Origin: Juglans regia | Lineage: Eukaryota > Streptophyta > Magnoliopsida > Fagales > Juglandaceae | Length of the DNA: 64,000 nt | Direction: 5' to 3' | NCBI RefSeq assembly: GCF_001411555.2 | Contig: NC_049911.1 | Coordinates: forward strand, 29,795,044-29,859,043 | Shown: positions 1 to 13,010 of the stretch, in pieces | Layout of the letters: every line of letters begins with the position of its first letter | Position numbering within the stretch: the stretch's first letter is position 1 | Made by a program: the position numbers and the translations under genes | Notes under the pieces: model-generated | Databases searched by the model: none | What the model was told of the DNA's origin: nothing | What the model saw: the letters and a program-made list of their open reading frames with translations, nothing else

Positions 1-187
1 ATTTCCCCAATATTGTAACTATTGGCCATAAACCTTTCAATGGAATTGAGTTTTCCTTCTTGTTTGCAGCTTGGTAGGCCATATTGTGGACAATGGAGCT
101 GCATAGAAGTATTGGATCCGTGGCCTCCTCTAGTGTTACACTTCTTGACTTACTTCCATCCTGACAGTCTATCATTACTGTTGATTC
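1..187 (-). CDS. Partial exon of an unidentified plant gene, running off the left edge
   Basis: On the minus strand one frame stays open for the whole 187 bases. It reads as normal protein, with stretches such as STVMIDCQDG, TLEEATDPILLCSSIVHNMA and LWPIVTILGK. It begins right after an AG splice acceptor preceded by a T-rich tract (AG at 189-188), so it looks like an internal or 3' exon. No start or stop is visible, and the rest of the gene lies to the left of the window. I cannot name the family with confidence. The composition (acidic, Ser-rich edge, then a hydrophobic helix-like stretch) suggests a conserved plant-specific protein. Codon-like reading and the splice site support a real exon rather than a chance ORF. 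Confidence 0.55.
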
Positions 188-1042
188 CTATATAAAAAAT
201 ATTAAAAATTCATTAGAGAGTTAGCTAATACATGCTAATATTATCTCAAAACATGGGTTTAGAACATCATAAATATGATGTAATATTATCTTTCATTCAA
301 TCGACGAATGCTTCTGTGAATACCTCTGTGGACGCCTCCGTGGATGCTGAAGAAGGAGAGGGAGACTTTTTTTTGGGGTTTTTGTCGATTGAGTGCAGAT
401 GAGAAAGGGAGAGGGAGAGATAGTTTGGATGTATGCGGGTCTAGTTAACTTGCTTTTAGGATGTCTATGTGTCACTTGATAATTGGTCGCCGACCCCCAA
501 TGTTTTTCCAACTTAAAAACATCATTATTAGTCAAGCAGCAGAAAATACATGACAGTGTGATCTCGACTTCAGAACGCTTTACAACTCATCACTCATTGA
601 AGTTAAGTTTCTGGTTGGCAAATTCTTCCACTGTGCTTTTATGAGAAAAGTAAACCTTTTCAATGCAAATACGTGGAAAAAAAAAAAGAAAAAAAAAGAT
701 GTTTACAATTTGATCATTTATGTATTTTATTTTATTTTTTATTTTTTTATTTAATAGTTAAGAAATTTATTATTAGTATATTAATTTCTTTAAAATAAAT
801 ATTTAAAAATCTTTAAAAAATGTTAGAATTAAAGAAAAAGCAAAAAGAAAAAAAAATTACAACTTTGAATTGTGCAACCGCCGTATAATCGTTTTGAAAA
901 AAATGAATAAAATATGAAACTCACATGAAAAAAATTAATTTTTTAATAGTGAACCTTATTATTTTTCAAAACGATTATGCGACGTTTACACACTTCACGA
1001 TTGTATATATAATTTACTTTTATATAATTATTTTGTATGTGT
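188..1042. other. AT-rich spacer or intron sequence
   Basis: No convincing exon is seen. At about 296-350 the minus strand holds a short Thr/Glu-rich repeated reading (units like EAST) that ends in a stop, next to the exon at 1-187. It may be a diverged exon or a small repeat. The rest is A/T runs. Confidence 0.5.
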
Positions 1043-1047
1043 AGAAC

Positions 1048-1318
1048 TGTTAAGAATATAATACAAATAATAAAATCTATCTATTCTTATCGGCTTAAAC
1101 TTTGGGATAAGTAGTGATCTCACATGGTATCAGAACAGAGATATTGAGTTCAAACCCTGACTCTACATTCTACCCATTTAATTAAACATTCCACGTATTG
1201 GACCTACTCATTAAGAAAGAAACTGGCCCACACGTGATGAGGAGTGTTAAGAATATAATACAAATTAAAATCTACCACTTCTCAACATATAGAGTGGATG
1301 ATGAATGGTGATTTCACA
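1048..1318 (+). mobile_element. SMART/TRIM-type miniature LTR retrotransposon
   Basis: Two similar direct repeats of about 75 bp, 1048-1124 and 1245-1318, both begin TGTTAAGAATATAATACAAA and end in CACA. Directly after the first lies TGGTATCAGAACAGAG (1125-1140), which matches a plant initiator-Met tRNA primer-binding site. The whole element is 271 bp with no coding capacity. The flanks agaac (1043-1047) and agcac (1319-1323) look like a 5-bp target duplication with one mismatch. Miniature elements of this plan are known as TRIM or SMART and depend on proteins from other elements. Confidence 0.8.
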
Positions 1319-1323
1319 AGCAC

Positions 1324-2919
1324 TTCTAAAAAAAAATAGAGCGGATCATCATATTATTGTAGTGGAACACATTGGAGTTTTGAGCTTTCAAGTATTTGTT
1401 TGTCAAACAGTCTGTCAATGCAATTAGGGGTGTAGTGGAGCCAGGAACTCAACTATCTTTGGAGGTGGACCTAATAATATTTTGCTAATATTAAATATTA
1501 TGATGTAATTCGACATATGATTATCTTTATCTGTTTTTTCGTTTTAATAATCTAGCTATGATAGATTTTCTAGGGATTAGAGGGTTATGTCAATTTGTTT
1601 TTGGGCTTGAATATATATAATTTTTTAAATCTTCTTCAGAGGATAAAGGGGGAAGGAATAAAAATGTATAGTGGATCAGCAAGATGTGAAGAAATCTTAG
1701 ACTTAACGCGCTTGGCAAAGCCATTAATTAGAAAATACAACGATGTTAATGTTAGTGATCAGGATTGTGAAGCTCCTTGACGACTTGACCTTGCTGCATC
1801 TTACTGATCATTCATTGCATATTATTTGTAGTACTCATGACTCCCTGTAAAAAAATAAAATATATAAAAGACTATCTATCTATGGTACTCATGTATTGAT
1901 CAAACATCTTCTTGTACTACAAGATGGAGAGTTCCAACATTAATGTTGTGAAAGTTGTTTATATATATATATATATATATAGATAGATACATGCTCTGAA
2001 TATGAATGAATTCAAAACTAGCCTTTTGGCAGTTCCACCTGTCTAGTCTACGAGAACCATTTTTACCCTAAAGCAAAATAAGCCACTTTTGGTCCAACCA
2101 GCCTGCTGTTTACTGATCTGAATGCTTCTGAAGCAGTGAAGCTTCTTGGAGAAACCTTGAAATTCTGTGCCATCATATCATTTCTGAGTGCGCTTTCTGG
2201 TTCAAATTCCTGAACTCCAAAGTGGCAACCTTAATCATTTTGCTTTAATTACCATTTAGTGGCTGAAAGTCATGGATTATAGCTTTAGGCTTTAGACAAA
2301 TGTACAAAGGAAAAACCAAGACAGACTCCCAGTCCCAGGCCAAAAGCCAAAACCCCCGGCCCCTGCTTCCCTTTTCTCTAATATATAAAAAATAATAAGA
2401 ACAACAACGATAATAACTTGCCGTGTATATTCCAGCTCCTTGTACTGATGTTATAATCAGAGAAGATTTAAAGGCGACAGTTATCTTTTTTCCTTTTGAC
2501 ATATTTTAGCAAACTATATATGATTACTAGGAAATTTAAGAACCACAGGATGGAACTTGGTTCGTGGTGGAGCCAAAGCACTAATCACTATTGAGACAGC
2601 TTTAAAAAAAAAAGCATAGGTGTGAAGTCATGTCCCAGATGATCTCAAAATATTCTCACCTTCATTATGGCGATTGAATGTAGAAAAGGCAGTTTCATTA
2701 ATTAATAGACATATTCACTTTTTAGGTAAAATTACATAGATCATGATAGCTCTCAAGGAATAGAAATCTCTTATTCAAACGTTGATCGGAAAACAAAAAA
2801 AAAAAAGATGAAAACTTGAACATCTCACTTGACAAACCTCATTGAAAATACAGAGATTTGAAAACCAATCTCTAAAAAATTTGAACCCCAATTCCTTTTT
2901 CTCTTCCTGTTTTTGATCC
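1324..2919. other. Gene-free spacer downstream of the bHLH gene
   Basis: No gene is recognised. It holds A/T tracts and a short TA repeat near 1960-1985. The part next to 2919 is the probable 3' UTR and polyadenylation region of the minus-strand bHLH gene. Confidence 0.5.
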
Positions 2920-4237
2920 TTAAAGACATCTTCCCCCATATCCAGCATTTCTGAACAACGTTTGTTTTATGTCTTCAGAACTTAGTAGGGTTCCCTGGTC
3001 CATATCCTATAATTTCAGGAGTGAAGACGGTATTAAGATCACTTGTTCAACAAATTGATTTAAAAAAAAAAAACAAAAACTTCCACCATAGGGAAATTAA
3101 TTAAATTTGGTACCTCTGAGCAAGAAGCTTGCATTGCAAAATCATTGAAACAGCTAATGACACATTGTTGAATCTCAAGGCCTAATGCTTCTAAGGTATT
3201 CACTGTTGATAGCAGCAGCCCTGGCTTCCCTGCACAGCAAATCTCAATCCTTGTATCCACATTTCCCCTCTCCACATCAAACTGCCAAGGCAACGCGTGG
3301 AATTACCACATTCAGAATTTTGGTAAGTAATTCATGTTTGACTTCAATTTTGAGGATCTTGCTGAGTAGAGCGAGCAGAGTTCTTACCTTTGGTGAATTT
3401 CTAACCAAGACTTCATTTGGTTTTACATTCTTGAAAATGCCCGTAATGTTTGAACTCCCTTGATCAATTTCTAGCTGCAAACTGTTGATTTTCTCTAGGA
3501 GTTCTTTCATGTACTCTATAGTATCTCCAAGTATAGACGTCCTGTCCATCTTTCAATTCAAAATCCAAACAAAGCACATCAGATTCCATATAAATATGAA
3601 CCACTCATTCTTAGAGTGTTGTAATCCAAGTAATTAGAAATGAGTCTCGCTGCTTTACCTTGCTTATCTTAGGGACAATGGATCTTAACATTGAGAGGCG
3701 ATCATTCAATCGCTTTCTTCTTCTTCTCTCAGCCATAAGATTCTTTGATGGCTGGCCCTGCAGCTTCTTAGCTGGATTCTTTACTTCTTGGCAATTACCG
3801 ATGTTGATAACCGGGACTTCTGGGGACTGGATTGGCTCGGCTTTGCAAGAAGCTTGCACCTCAAGATTGTGAATTTCGTCCCCAAGTATACCCAGCTCTT
3901 CTTCCATCATGGAAAATGGATAGTCTTCTTGCATAGGAAAAGGCGGTGTGTCCAGCGTGTTAAGTGATGAATCAGTAAGCTGTGAAGCTGAGAATGCATT
4001 GCCAAATGGGCAATAGACTTCATTGAGAGTGTAGGAGGAGGTATCAACGATTTGTTCAAGCTGCGGAGAGAATCCTTCGCAGCAAGAGTTTGGAAAAACC
4101 ATGGCTGGGTTTTGCTCAAAGTAATCAAAAGTCCAGCCATTAGAGACGAACTCGTTCATTGGTGTTGGAATGGTTCCCGAAGTGTCTACTCTTAGAGCAA
4201 GTAATTCCTCTAAGAAACCATGCTCATTGAGCTCCAT
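2920..4237 (-). CDS. bHLH93: bHLH transcription factor, bHLH93/ICE-like clade
   Basis: A nuclear DNA-binding regulator in four exons on the minus strand: 4237-3659, 3549-3388, 3281-3114 and 2994-2920. All junctions are GT-AG and in phase 0, giving 327 residues. The start [16 protein letters not shown] is typical of the clade. The bHLH domain spans about 157-215: basic region [16 protein letters not shown], helix 1 [10 protein letters not shown], then helix 2 [18 protein letters not shown] across the first intron. From about 248 a C-terminal ACT-like region follows ([18 protein letters not shown]), and the protein ends AGYGGRCL, a tail seen in bHLH93-type proteins. The E-R residues that contact the E-box are present. 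In Arabidopsis, relatives act in flowering competence and, for ICE proteins, stomata and cold responses; which role applies here is unknown. No break is seen. Family call sure, exact orthology moderate. Confidence 0.93.
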
Positions 4238-4340
4238 ATCCCTTCGATCTCTTGCTCTCTGTGTCTGTGTGTTTGTGCGTGTGGGCGCCTCTCTTGGGAG
4301 CGTTAATACCTTGATAATATGATGTTGCACCAAGGGGAAG

Positions 4341-4350
4341 AATATATAGG
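4341..4350 (-). promoter_or_regulatory. Probable TATA box of the bHLH gene
   Basis: On the minus strand CCTATATATT lies about 105 bases upstream of the ATG at 4237. This leaves room for a 5' UTR of roughly 70-80 bases. Position and sequence fit a plant TATA box; no transcript evidence is available here. Confidence 0.55.
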
Positions 4351-4739
4351 AGCACAAAACAATAGGCTTATACTTGATCATTATATAATATTACATTATA
4401 GTATGAGTTATGTTGCATCTATATGCACCTAAAACCTAAGATTGAAATGGAATCTGCTTTTTCCTCTCTCTCTCTCTGATCTATATGTGGGGGATGGAGA
4501 GTGATTTCATGTCTTTTTCACCGAAATCTCTGAAATCGTACAAGCTTGATATTTAATTGCATATATATATATTCAGAAAACTTTGACCCAAGCATCTGTC
4601 TGAACCGAAAAGGATCCAGTTAGCATCATAGAGATCCAGTTAGACATTGTCAGGTTCTTTGTATGCTTAAGCTCTGTAATATTAATTGGCCATGAACAGA
4701 AAGGGAAAAAATAAATAAATAAAAAGCAAACAAACAAAT

Positions 4740-4743
<4 letters not shown>

Positions 4744-4781
<38 letters not shown>
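4744..4781. repeat. (CT)n microsatellite
   Basis: About 19 uninterrupted CT units, roughly 500 bases upstream of the bHLH start codon. Confidence 0.95.
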
Positions 4782-4785
<4 letters not shown>

Positions 4786-7689
4786 AAGAAAAATTGCTGA
4801 GTTGGGTCCCATTCCTTAATGCCTCCAAAATTGAGCTTAGCTCACGAGTTCAAATGAGTTGGTGCGGGCCTCTTTTGTTCCTTCTACGTTTTCCTCAATT
4901 TTTTGACAAAAGAAAAAAACGGAACAGTACTAGTTTTGTCTTTGATTTTTTTTTTACTATATATTTAATATATCTATATACAGATTTATACCAGCTGCAA
5001 TTTTTCTTTCATATTCTATTCCGGGATCAAGAGGACATGATGATCATACGGCGCCTATTTTAATTTATGTTTTCGCCCCCTCACCTGGCGCGCGCGGCCA
5101 CTTATATATAACAATGAACTATACTTGAGTCTAGCTAGGAATATTAGTGTGTATATATATATATATATATATATCTCATTCCAGAACAACATACACATGA
5201 GTACACTTAAAACTATCTGTTAACGTAGAATCAATTTGGTGTGGTCAGAGAGGTACGTACTACATTAATCTCTAAGTACGACTGTTTGGCTGAATATATA
5301 TGCAGGCAGGCAGCTTAAACACGATCAGGAGCATTTTGTACGTCCATCATGTCTGTCATGAGTTAATACGCATTTCCTGTAAATACCAATTAGATGACCT
5401 TATTTTTAATGCATATATATGCTTTTGTCATTACCATGATCATATATATAAAATATATATATACTTAATTATAATTTCATGCCATATTTGTGTATTTATT
5501 TTTGCCGGTAGGTAAGGTCGAATCGAATAAAAGCTATGTTTTTCAAGGTCGCGACATGGAGCCCCAACCAAATGGAGGTACAGGTTTGACTCCTCAGCCC
5601 TTATAAGTTATAATGTATGTCTCTAATAATTGTATGATCATATATATATATATATATATGTCTGTCCGTACGCACAAGTCTAGGACGTGACACAGGAAAA
5701 AAGAAAAACATTCACAGAAGAATATATATCTTCTTTTTTCATACGAAAAAATCAAAATTTCGAAGGCTAGTGATTGAGAATTTATATAAATTTATATATA
5801 AAGGAGAGAAGGAAGCTGTCTTAATTTTACATTATAAAATATATAATGGAATGCAACCTTTTCTTATCTAATTTCATACTGTATATAGTACAACTCTCAA
5901 ATATTTATCGTAGTACGCTAAATAAATTTGAGTTATTCTATTAACCATAATTAATAACCCTAGCTGTTGATCTGACATTGTCCACCTCGATCCGAAATCA
6001 TGTGCTAGTTACTGTTCCTTTTGGGACTGATCTATATATAAGAGTGATAGATATATGCATGCACACTAGCCAATGACAAGGGCTATTTTTGGTTCCTGAA
6101 TCTTTTAGTAAAATATGATTCGTGGTAACGTGTGTGTATATATATATTATATGTTACGTACGCGGGAATAGATTTGAAAGCTGTTTGATCAGTGCTTAAA
6201 CCAGGAGGCAGGAGCTTGTTAGCTTTTGGATCAACTTGAACGTGAAGGAGAGTACTCATGATCATCATGAGGAATGAAATATATATATATATATATATGT
6301 TAAATATTTGTATCTAGAACATTATATATAGCTGTGAACGCAAGCCCTATTACGAATCTGACCCACATGCATGCTATACATACGTGTGTGTATGTATGTA
6401 TACACACACGTACGTATGTATATGCAATATATATATATATATATATAAGCAATTAGCAATATAAGGAAGAAAACTCCTCACACGCGTGGGATTGAATCTA
6501 CTAATTACCTTGTGTCTGAGCGTCAAAGGCACACATGATCATGAATGAACATGGTGTTGTCTGGCGACACACGTGTCCTTTACATTGATCAGAAGCTGGT
6601 ACGTGTTGTTTGCATATATAAACTACTAAGCTTAAAGAAAATAATATAGATCATGATCAAGAAAGGAACTGAATTTAAGCTAGCAAACAACATAATTAAA
6701 AACCAGGAAATATTAATTCGGTCAACAGAGTTCCAAAAAGAATTTAACTGTGATAATTGCTTTATGCAAAAAGCTTTCCGGACAGAAAATGTTCTAATGA
6801 ATTGAAAAAAGGGAAAATAGGATTACTATTTTCCTTTCACTCATTTACTATTTTTTTTAATTTGATTTTTTATTAATTTTTTATTTTATTTAATGATTAA
6901 AGAAGTGACAATTAATAAAATTAGATATTTTTTTAATATTTTTTAATAATTAAGAATGTTAAAAAAATACTTAAAAAAATGATAAAAAAAAATTTAAATA
7001 TAGTATAAATAGTAAAAGAACAGTGAATCGGTTGCAAGCGTATCATTACCCTGAAAAAAAATAGAGAAGATATATATATATATATATAGTTAATTAATTT
7101 GGTGTTAGGGATTTATTTATTGTTTTTTTTTTTTTTTTTGGTGATCTTGATATATGTAGGGATTGATTTGTAATTAATTACTTGGATATACTGTGGGGAT
7201 ATAAAGGTGTTGTGACTGAACTGGCTGTCTTGCATTTTTTCTCAGCAGCCACCGGCAAATTCTATGCACGAAATGATTAAGCATGGAAGTTGATGATAAT
7301 GATCATTAGATTATTTAACTACAAAATGAAAGTTTATAATATAGTTTCATAATTAAAAAGCTACTGATCTATATATGAGGAACACCCACTAATTCATGAC
7401 GTGTCTCGCTCGCCATAATGAGCTCTCATAGAATTTTTAAGGGTGTGACCATAGAATACTTTAATTAATTATTATAATATTGTACGTGTTGGAAGTTACC
7501 AATTTATCATCCCATATAGTAAATTAATCAATGGTAAATATATCCTTTCTCCCTCACTCAATGTTTGGATTCAGATCGATCGATCTCTCTCGTCCAATTT
7601 ACCATTTCTTTCTAGACATTATAAATTTTAAAGGTCTTCGGTGTGACTGCACTGGAATTCGTCGAATCTTACGTGTACCTATATATATA

Positions 7690-7733
7690 AAATAAAAAAT
7701 AAAAAATAAAAAATAAAAAATAAAAAATAAAAA
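7690..7733. repeat. (AAAAAT)n hexanucleotide tandem repeat
   Basis: Six to seven consecutive AAAAAT units with almost no variation. Confidence 0.9.
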
Positions 7734-8554
7734 GAAGTTGTCCAGTTTTTACGTGTCTCGACAGGACATGAATATTTAAGACACATATATACGAACTCTA
7801 GAATGATCTTTCGTACCAAACAGCTAGTTGTTGATCATTACTCCATCGATCGTAATTGTTTTTGTTTTCACTTTTGTTGAGTTAATTAAGTTAATGTTCT
7901 ACTCATGTGTTGGGATTGCCGTTTGGTTCATAAATGAGGAGACTTTTAACTGCTTTTTTTTTTCTTTAAAAAAAAAAAAAAAGGATAAAAAGTATTAAAA
8001 ACAAACGAACGTGAAAGCTATGTGGTATAACTTTTCTTGTTATCTGTTTTCCTTTAAGCGACACAGCTAAAGCACGTGAATTTTCTTCACCACGTACGTG
8101 TCGATCGTAGGGCGGACTGGAATCTCCTCGTAAAATCGCGAGGTCGAATTATTCCGAAACTCGTGCTCCTCGTTAATTTCGGGATTGTGTTGGGTTCGTA
8201 CGTGGACCAAAACCTTTTTTTTTTCGAAAAACAAAACAAAAATTACTAAACGGCGAGCTACGGAAACGTCAGACCCGAATGCCAACCTTTGCTTTAACAT
8301 AAACCGAGAACCACACGCTACCCAACACAACTTGCATGTTTACAATCTATATTTTGCATCAACCAACATGCTGCGTAAATTTTTTGTGATAATTTATTTT
8401 ATATAATTTTTAGCGATCGAGATACTTATAAAAATTAGCTACGGACCTCTCTGTCTTTCTTTCTTTTCTTTTCTTTGTTTTCTTTTTTTTTTTCTAAAAA
8501 AAACAACAAAGATACATACATATATTGCACAGATTTTTCTCTTATTTAATATAT

Positions 8555-8559
<5 letters not shown>

Positions 8560-8590
<31 letters not shown>
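8560..8590. repeat. (TC)n microsatellite
   Basis: About 15 uninterrupted TC units. Confidence 0.95.
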
Positions 8591-8594
<4 letters not shown>

Positions 8595-11247
8595 AATGAT
8601 AGCTGTAACTCTGTCCATGTTAGTACTGTGGGATGTGGGTCAACTTTATTAGCCTTTTTCCTTGTTTAATTGCCCAAATTAAGAACTTCGTTCTTGTTTG
8701 CTCTCCTAAAAAACTTCTTCCGCTTCATGATGGTGGTAAGTTTCTGATTAATTTTCATAAATGATGTAAAAAAAATACGTCTGATCACAAACATATATAT
8801 ATATATATATAACAAAATTTGTTAGCTGTTTTTTTAATAATTTTTAAATTTATTTTTGCATCTCTATGGGCGATTAAATTCAAAACCTACACGGTGCATG
8901 TGTTATATGCTAGACCCTAGATATATAGCACTTTTGTATTCTTGTTTTATTTGATCCTTTATATATATCAACAACCTATTTTGTATTCTTTTCCTCCAAC
9001 TAGACTCATTTTTTCTATTTTCCCTTGATTTGGAACTCCATATTCTATATGAGTTTTACTATATATCAGCTATTATTCAGTGGGTTTCACACTCCACACT
9101 TGACAAGTTTTTTTTCATAGAATATAAAGTGTAGAGTAGTGAATAGTAGCTGATGGATAAATTGATTCTATTTTATATTGATCACAATATTAGTTTAAGT
9201 ATTAACATCCTACAACTTGTCTCAGTTTCTCTATTTTTGTTTTCAATATGTTTTTCTCAGCATATATTTTCCTCAATATGAAATAAATATTCTACACTCT
9301 GGACATCAATTAAATATTAATGACCTGCAACTTGAATTTATATTAGGGTATCTTTATCTCGTTTAAGCAGACAAATACATATATATGGTGGAAAGAACCC
9401 TAACTGATCATTCAATATAGTACTTTAGCGACAGTTACAACTCTTGGCTCAATAAATGCATGGAAGTATAAAAAATGGAGCTCCCATGCATATGATCACT
9501 ATAAATGTTAATTATTAACAAAAGAAATGTAGCAACTTTCGGGATAAATGATTCGTTATCTTCATTTATATGCACATGTATATGTGTATATATATATATA
9601 TACGAGTATCACGTAGAAGTATATATACCTAATATATATATGTGTGTGTGTGTTTGTAAACATATATGCACGTACACATCAGCATACTTGTACGTCGATC
9701 TCATTTTATAGCTAGTACTATATATGTGTGGATGCGAAGCTAGGTCAGATATTGGCAATCCTCGATGGCGATTAGCATGAAAGAGAGAAATCAGAAGCTA
9801 ATTAAAGACAAACGACGTGACAGACCACGAGAATCACAGGCTAGTTGGGAGAATCGGTGGTGTGAGAAAACCGCGGTGGGTTCTCCCTACCCTCCCGACA
9901 CACAGCGGTTTCTCAAAAGCAGTTTTCTTCCCCTTCTGTCTCTGTCTCTCTCTCGAACGCGCGTAATACAGCTTGCCAGCCCACAATATCTAAATATGAG
10001 GTATTACGGTTATCTTCAAAACCGCTGTTATGTGTCTCTCTCTCTCTCTTCAAATTTGTCTGCTAATGCTTTGTTTGATAGCTATCACCATTAAAAGTAG
10101 GGGGTCCAAAATCCACAGTAAGCAACAGTACTGCTGAAGACAGCCTTTTCTTCTTCGTGGAAGAGTAGGTCTTCATTTTTGCCTTTTTAAGACAGACCTC
10201 GCTCGTGTCGTACGTGTATGTATGTAATATTTTATCAGTGACCCACGTGAGAGATCGAGTATCCTTTTTCTGATGTCCTCCTCTTCTTTCTACCTTCTCC
10301 TTCCTCTCCCTGCGCTAAAGTCGCTGCTGGTATTGGCCTATCCCGTACGTACTCTTTTGCTTGGAAGAAAGGAAAATGTGAGGCATGCCCAAAGGGACAC
10401 ATGCAGCTCGTCACAAGTCTTTTCCTAATCAGCACTAAAACGGGATGGCAACCCCACACACTTTCATCCATGAAAAGACGTGTAAAAGCTCCAATATAGC
10501 ACCCCCAATAATAAGAGAAAGTTCCTAAAAATAATAATGCAACATTATAACATTGATGGTGCAATTATCACTGACTGTAGCTTCGTGGGTCTTTACTGTT
10601 CGCCCGCATTTTTTAGTAGCTGCTAATTGCTGAATAATTAATTATATAATGGTAGCTAGGTTTGACATTGAGCTAAGCTTTGTAGCAGTAAATCGCTTAA
10701 TTAATTAGGGGGGGAAAGGTTTTGTATTAAACAATGAACTTGCCCCGGCATGACTCATTATCTGAATTCACACTTGGCCGGCCAATTACTTTCTCTTGCT
10801 AAAAGCTGGCATACAACAAGTTGTTAATAAATGCAGAACAGGAGAACTCATTCATGTTGATTTTGTCATCTTAAAGAAAGTTTTTTTTGCTTTCTCACTC
10901 TATACAAGAATATTAAAAAAATTCAAATCGTTAATACGATTGATCTCAAATTAAGCTCTCATAAATCTGTATAGATGCTGGTGAATACCCTTGGGCGACT
11001 AGCTAGCTAACATCGAGGCTTCATATATGGAAAGCAATATAAGTTAATTTCAGTGGCCTGTACCTGGAATAAATCAATTGAAAAGCTTCAACACGTATGA
11101 TAAATGGCCTATTATTGTTAAATTAAGTCGTACTTGTCATATAAAATATATTAAAATTAGAACTACTTTTCTTATAAGGTTAAAACTTGTGCTGATCAAC
11201 GTACGTAAAAATTACAGTTTTTTTTTTTTTTTTTTGTTGGGGGGATC

Positions 11248-11249
<2 letters not shown>

Positions 11250-11294
<45 letters not shown>
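11250..11294. repeat. (TA)n microsatellite
   Basis: About 22 TA units following a T-rich and G-rich stretch; the longest TA array in the left part of the window. Confidence 0.95.
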
Positions 11295-11296
<2 letters not shown>

Positions 11297-12975
11297 TGAA
11301 GAAAGCTGACACAATATGTTCAAATTCTAATTAAAATTAAAGTGGACACAGCAATGTAGAAACTTCTAACCTTGGATAGGAATTATAGAATATCTCGTTT
11401 TATTTGATGTAAGAGATCAAAAGACAGCTTGTAATAAAAGATCATGATATTCCAACCACTAAATCGTAGGATATTATGTAGGTAAGATAAATCAAATCTC
11501 ACTTAAGGTAGCATAAGATGTGCAAATTGTACGTCATGTGATTGGGCAAGAAGTGATCTAGTGGCCAGGGAACATTAATGCATTATCATTTCGACCCAAG
11601 AAAATGCTTTGTTTTATATATAGAATCATAGATGTCCAAAGAACAAGGTAATGGCCAATCAGATTTATAGTACTTTTGTTTTGCGTTTCTTTTTCATGTG
11701 TGATCTTGCAGCTAGCTTTCTTGTGAAGTACGACACTACGTACATATTTGAAAAGCCATCCAGCATTTCACTTTTGACCTATATTATATTGTCCATATAT
11801 AATCATGAGTGAAGGTCGATCGATCGGAATTATGGATCGGGGCCGGGGGGAGACGACTGCCTAACACACTTTATAACCTCTTCCGTACCCTAACTTCCCA
11901 ATCATTCTGGAGTCGAGAATGGAAGGTTAACTAGACGTACGTGTCGACCTTCAATTGCATATAATATATCGGGTTAATGTCGATCGAACGCTTTTATAAC
12001 ATGAATTATATATAATATATATATAGGTAGCTAGGTTCAATCCCGTTCTTCGAAATTTGCTTAATTTTTAGCTATAATCGGTGTTAATATATAACAGATC
12101 GAACGTTTGATATATTTTTTTAAATTTTATTGGAGAAGTTTCACAATTCAATTTTGTTCGACTATTCCGGATCTCACGTACAAGACACAGAAAACATTTT
12201 TGAGCGGTGGAATTAGAGTCTGCCTGCAAAGGGCAGCAATAATATTTCGAGGCCGGGGGGCCCTTTTCTCCGTCATGTGTATTGCATGCATGATGGATTA
12301 TTGACCTCAATGATGTTGCCCTAATATTCATGTTGAACGCCATCGAATCACACTTCTTAATTAACTAGCATGCATACAGCATTGCTAATTTGTAGCCGAA
12401 TATATATGCATTAATATTATTTATATATAATTTCGGGCAGTATCGTGGGAACATTGTGTTATGATTTTATCTGGCTAGCTTCTAGCTAATTATGTGACAA
12501 ATTAAGAACGCTTCGATACTCTTTCACGCTACAATAAAACAGATTATATATACATTAATTAATTCAATCAGTACCTAATGCGCGCGATCGATCCTTACAA
12601 AAACATGATAGGTAATTAATAATTAATTAATTATAATCAAATAAAATTAACAATCTATTTCATTAGCTAAGATTCTCTCAAAGATCGTTCATTATATATA
12701 TATATGGTGATCTCCCCAGAGATCGGTTAATATCATGAGTACCTACCATGCCACTACTATACTTTCATTAGTTCTAAGACGTACAATCTATCCATGATCG
12801 AGTCTCTTCCATGAAAAACTATTCCAATTGTAGCGTTTTTTGCTGGGCAGTCAGACTACAATCAAATCTCTCCTTTGTCTTTTTGAAGATTGATCATCAG
12901 AATAATGCAACTAATTACGTTGAAAAGCTGGACCGAGTACTTAATAGATTTTGGACTTTTAAGCATCTCAAAGAT

Positions 12976-13010
<35 letters not shown>

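Noticed and set aside
9765..10094. 109-residue ORF MAISMKERNQ... and the antisense ORF at 10235-10564
   Set aside because: No domain, no splice partners, low-complexity Ser runs from CT repeats. Kept only as unannotated spacer.
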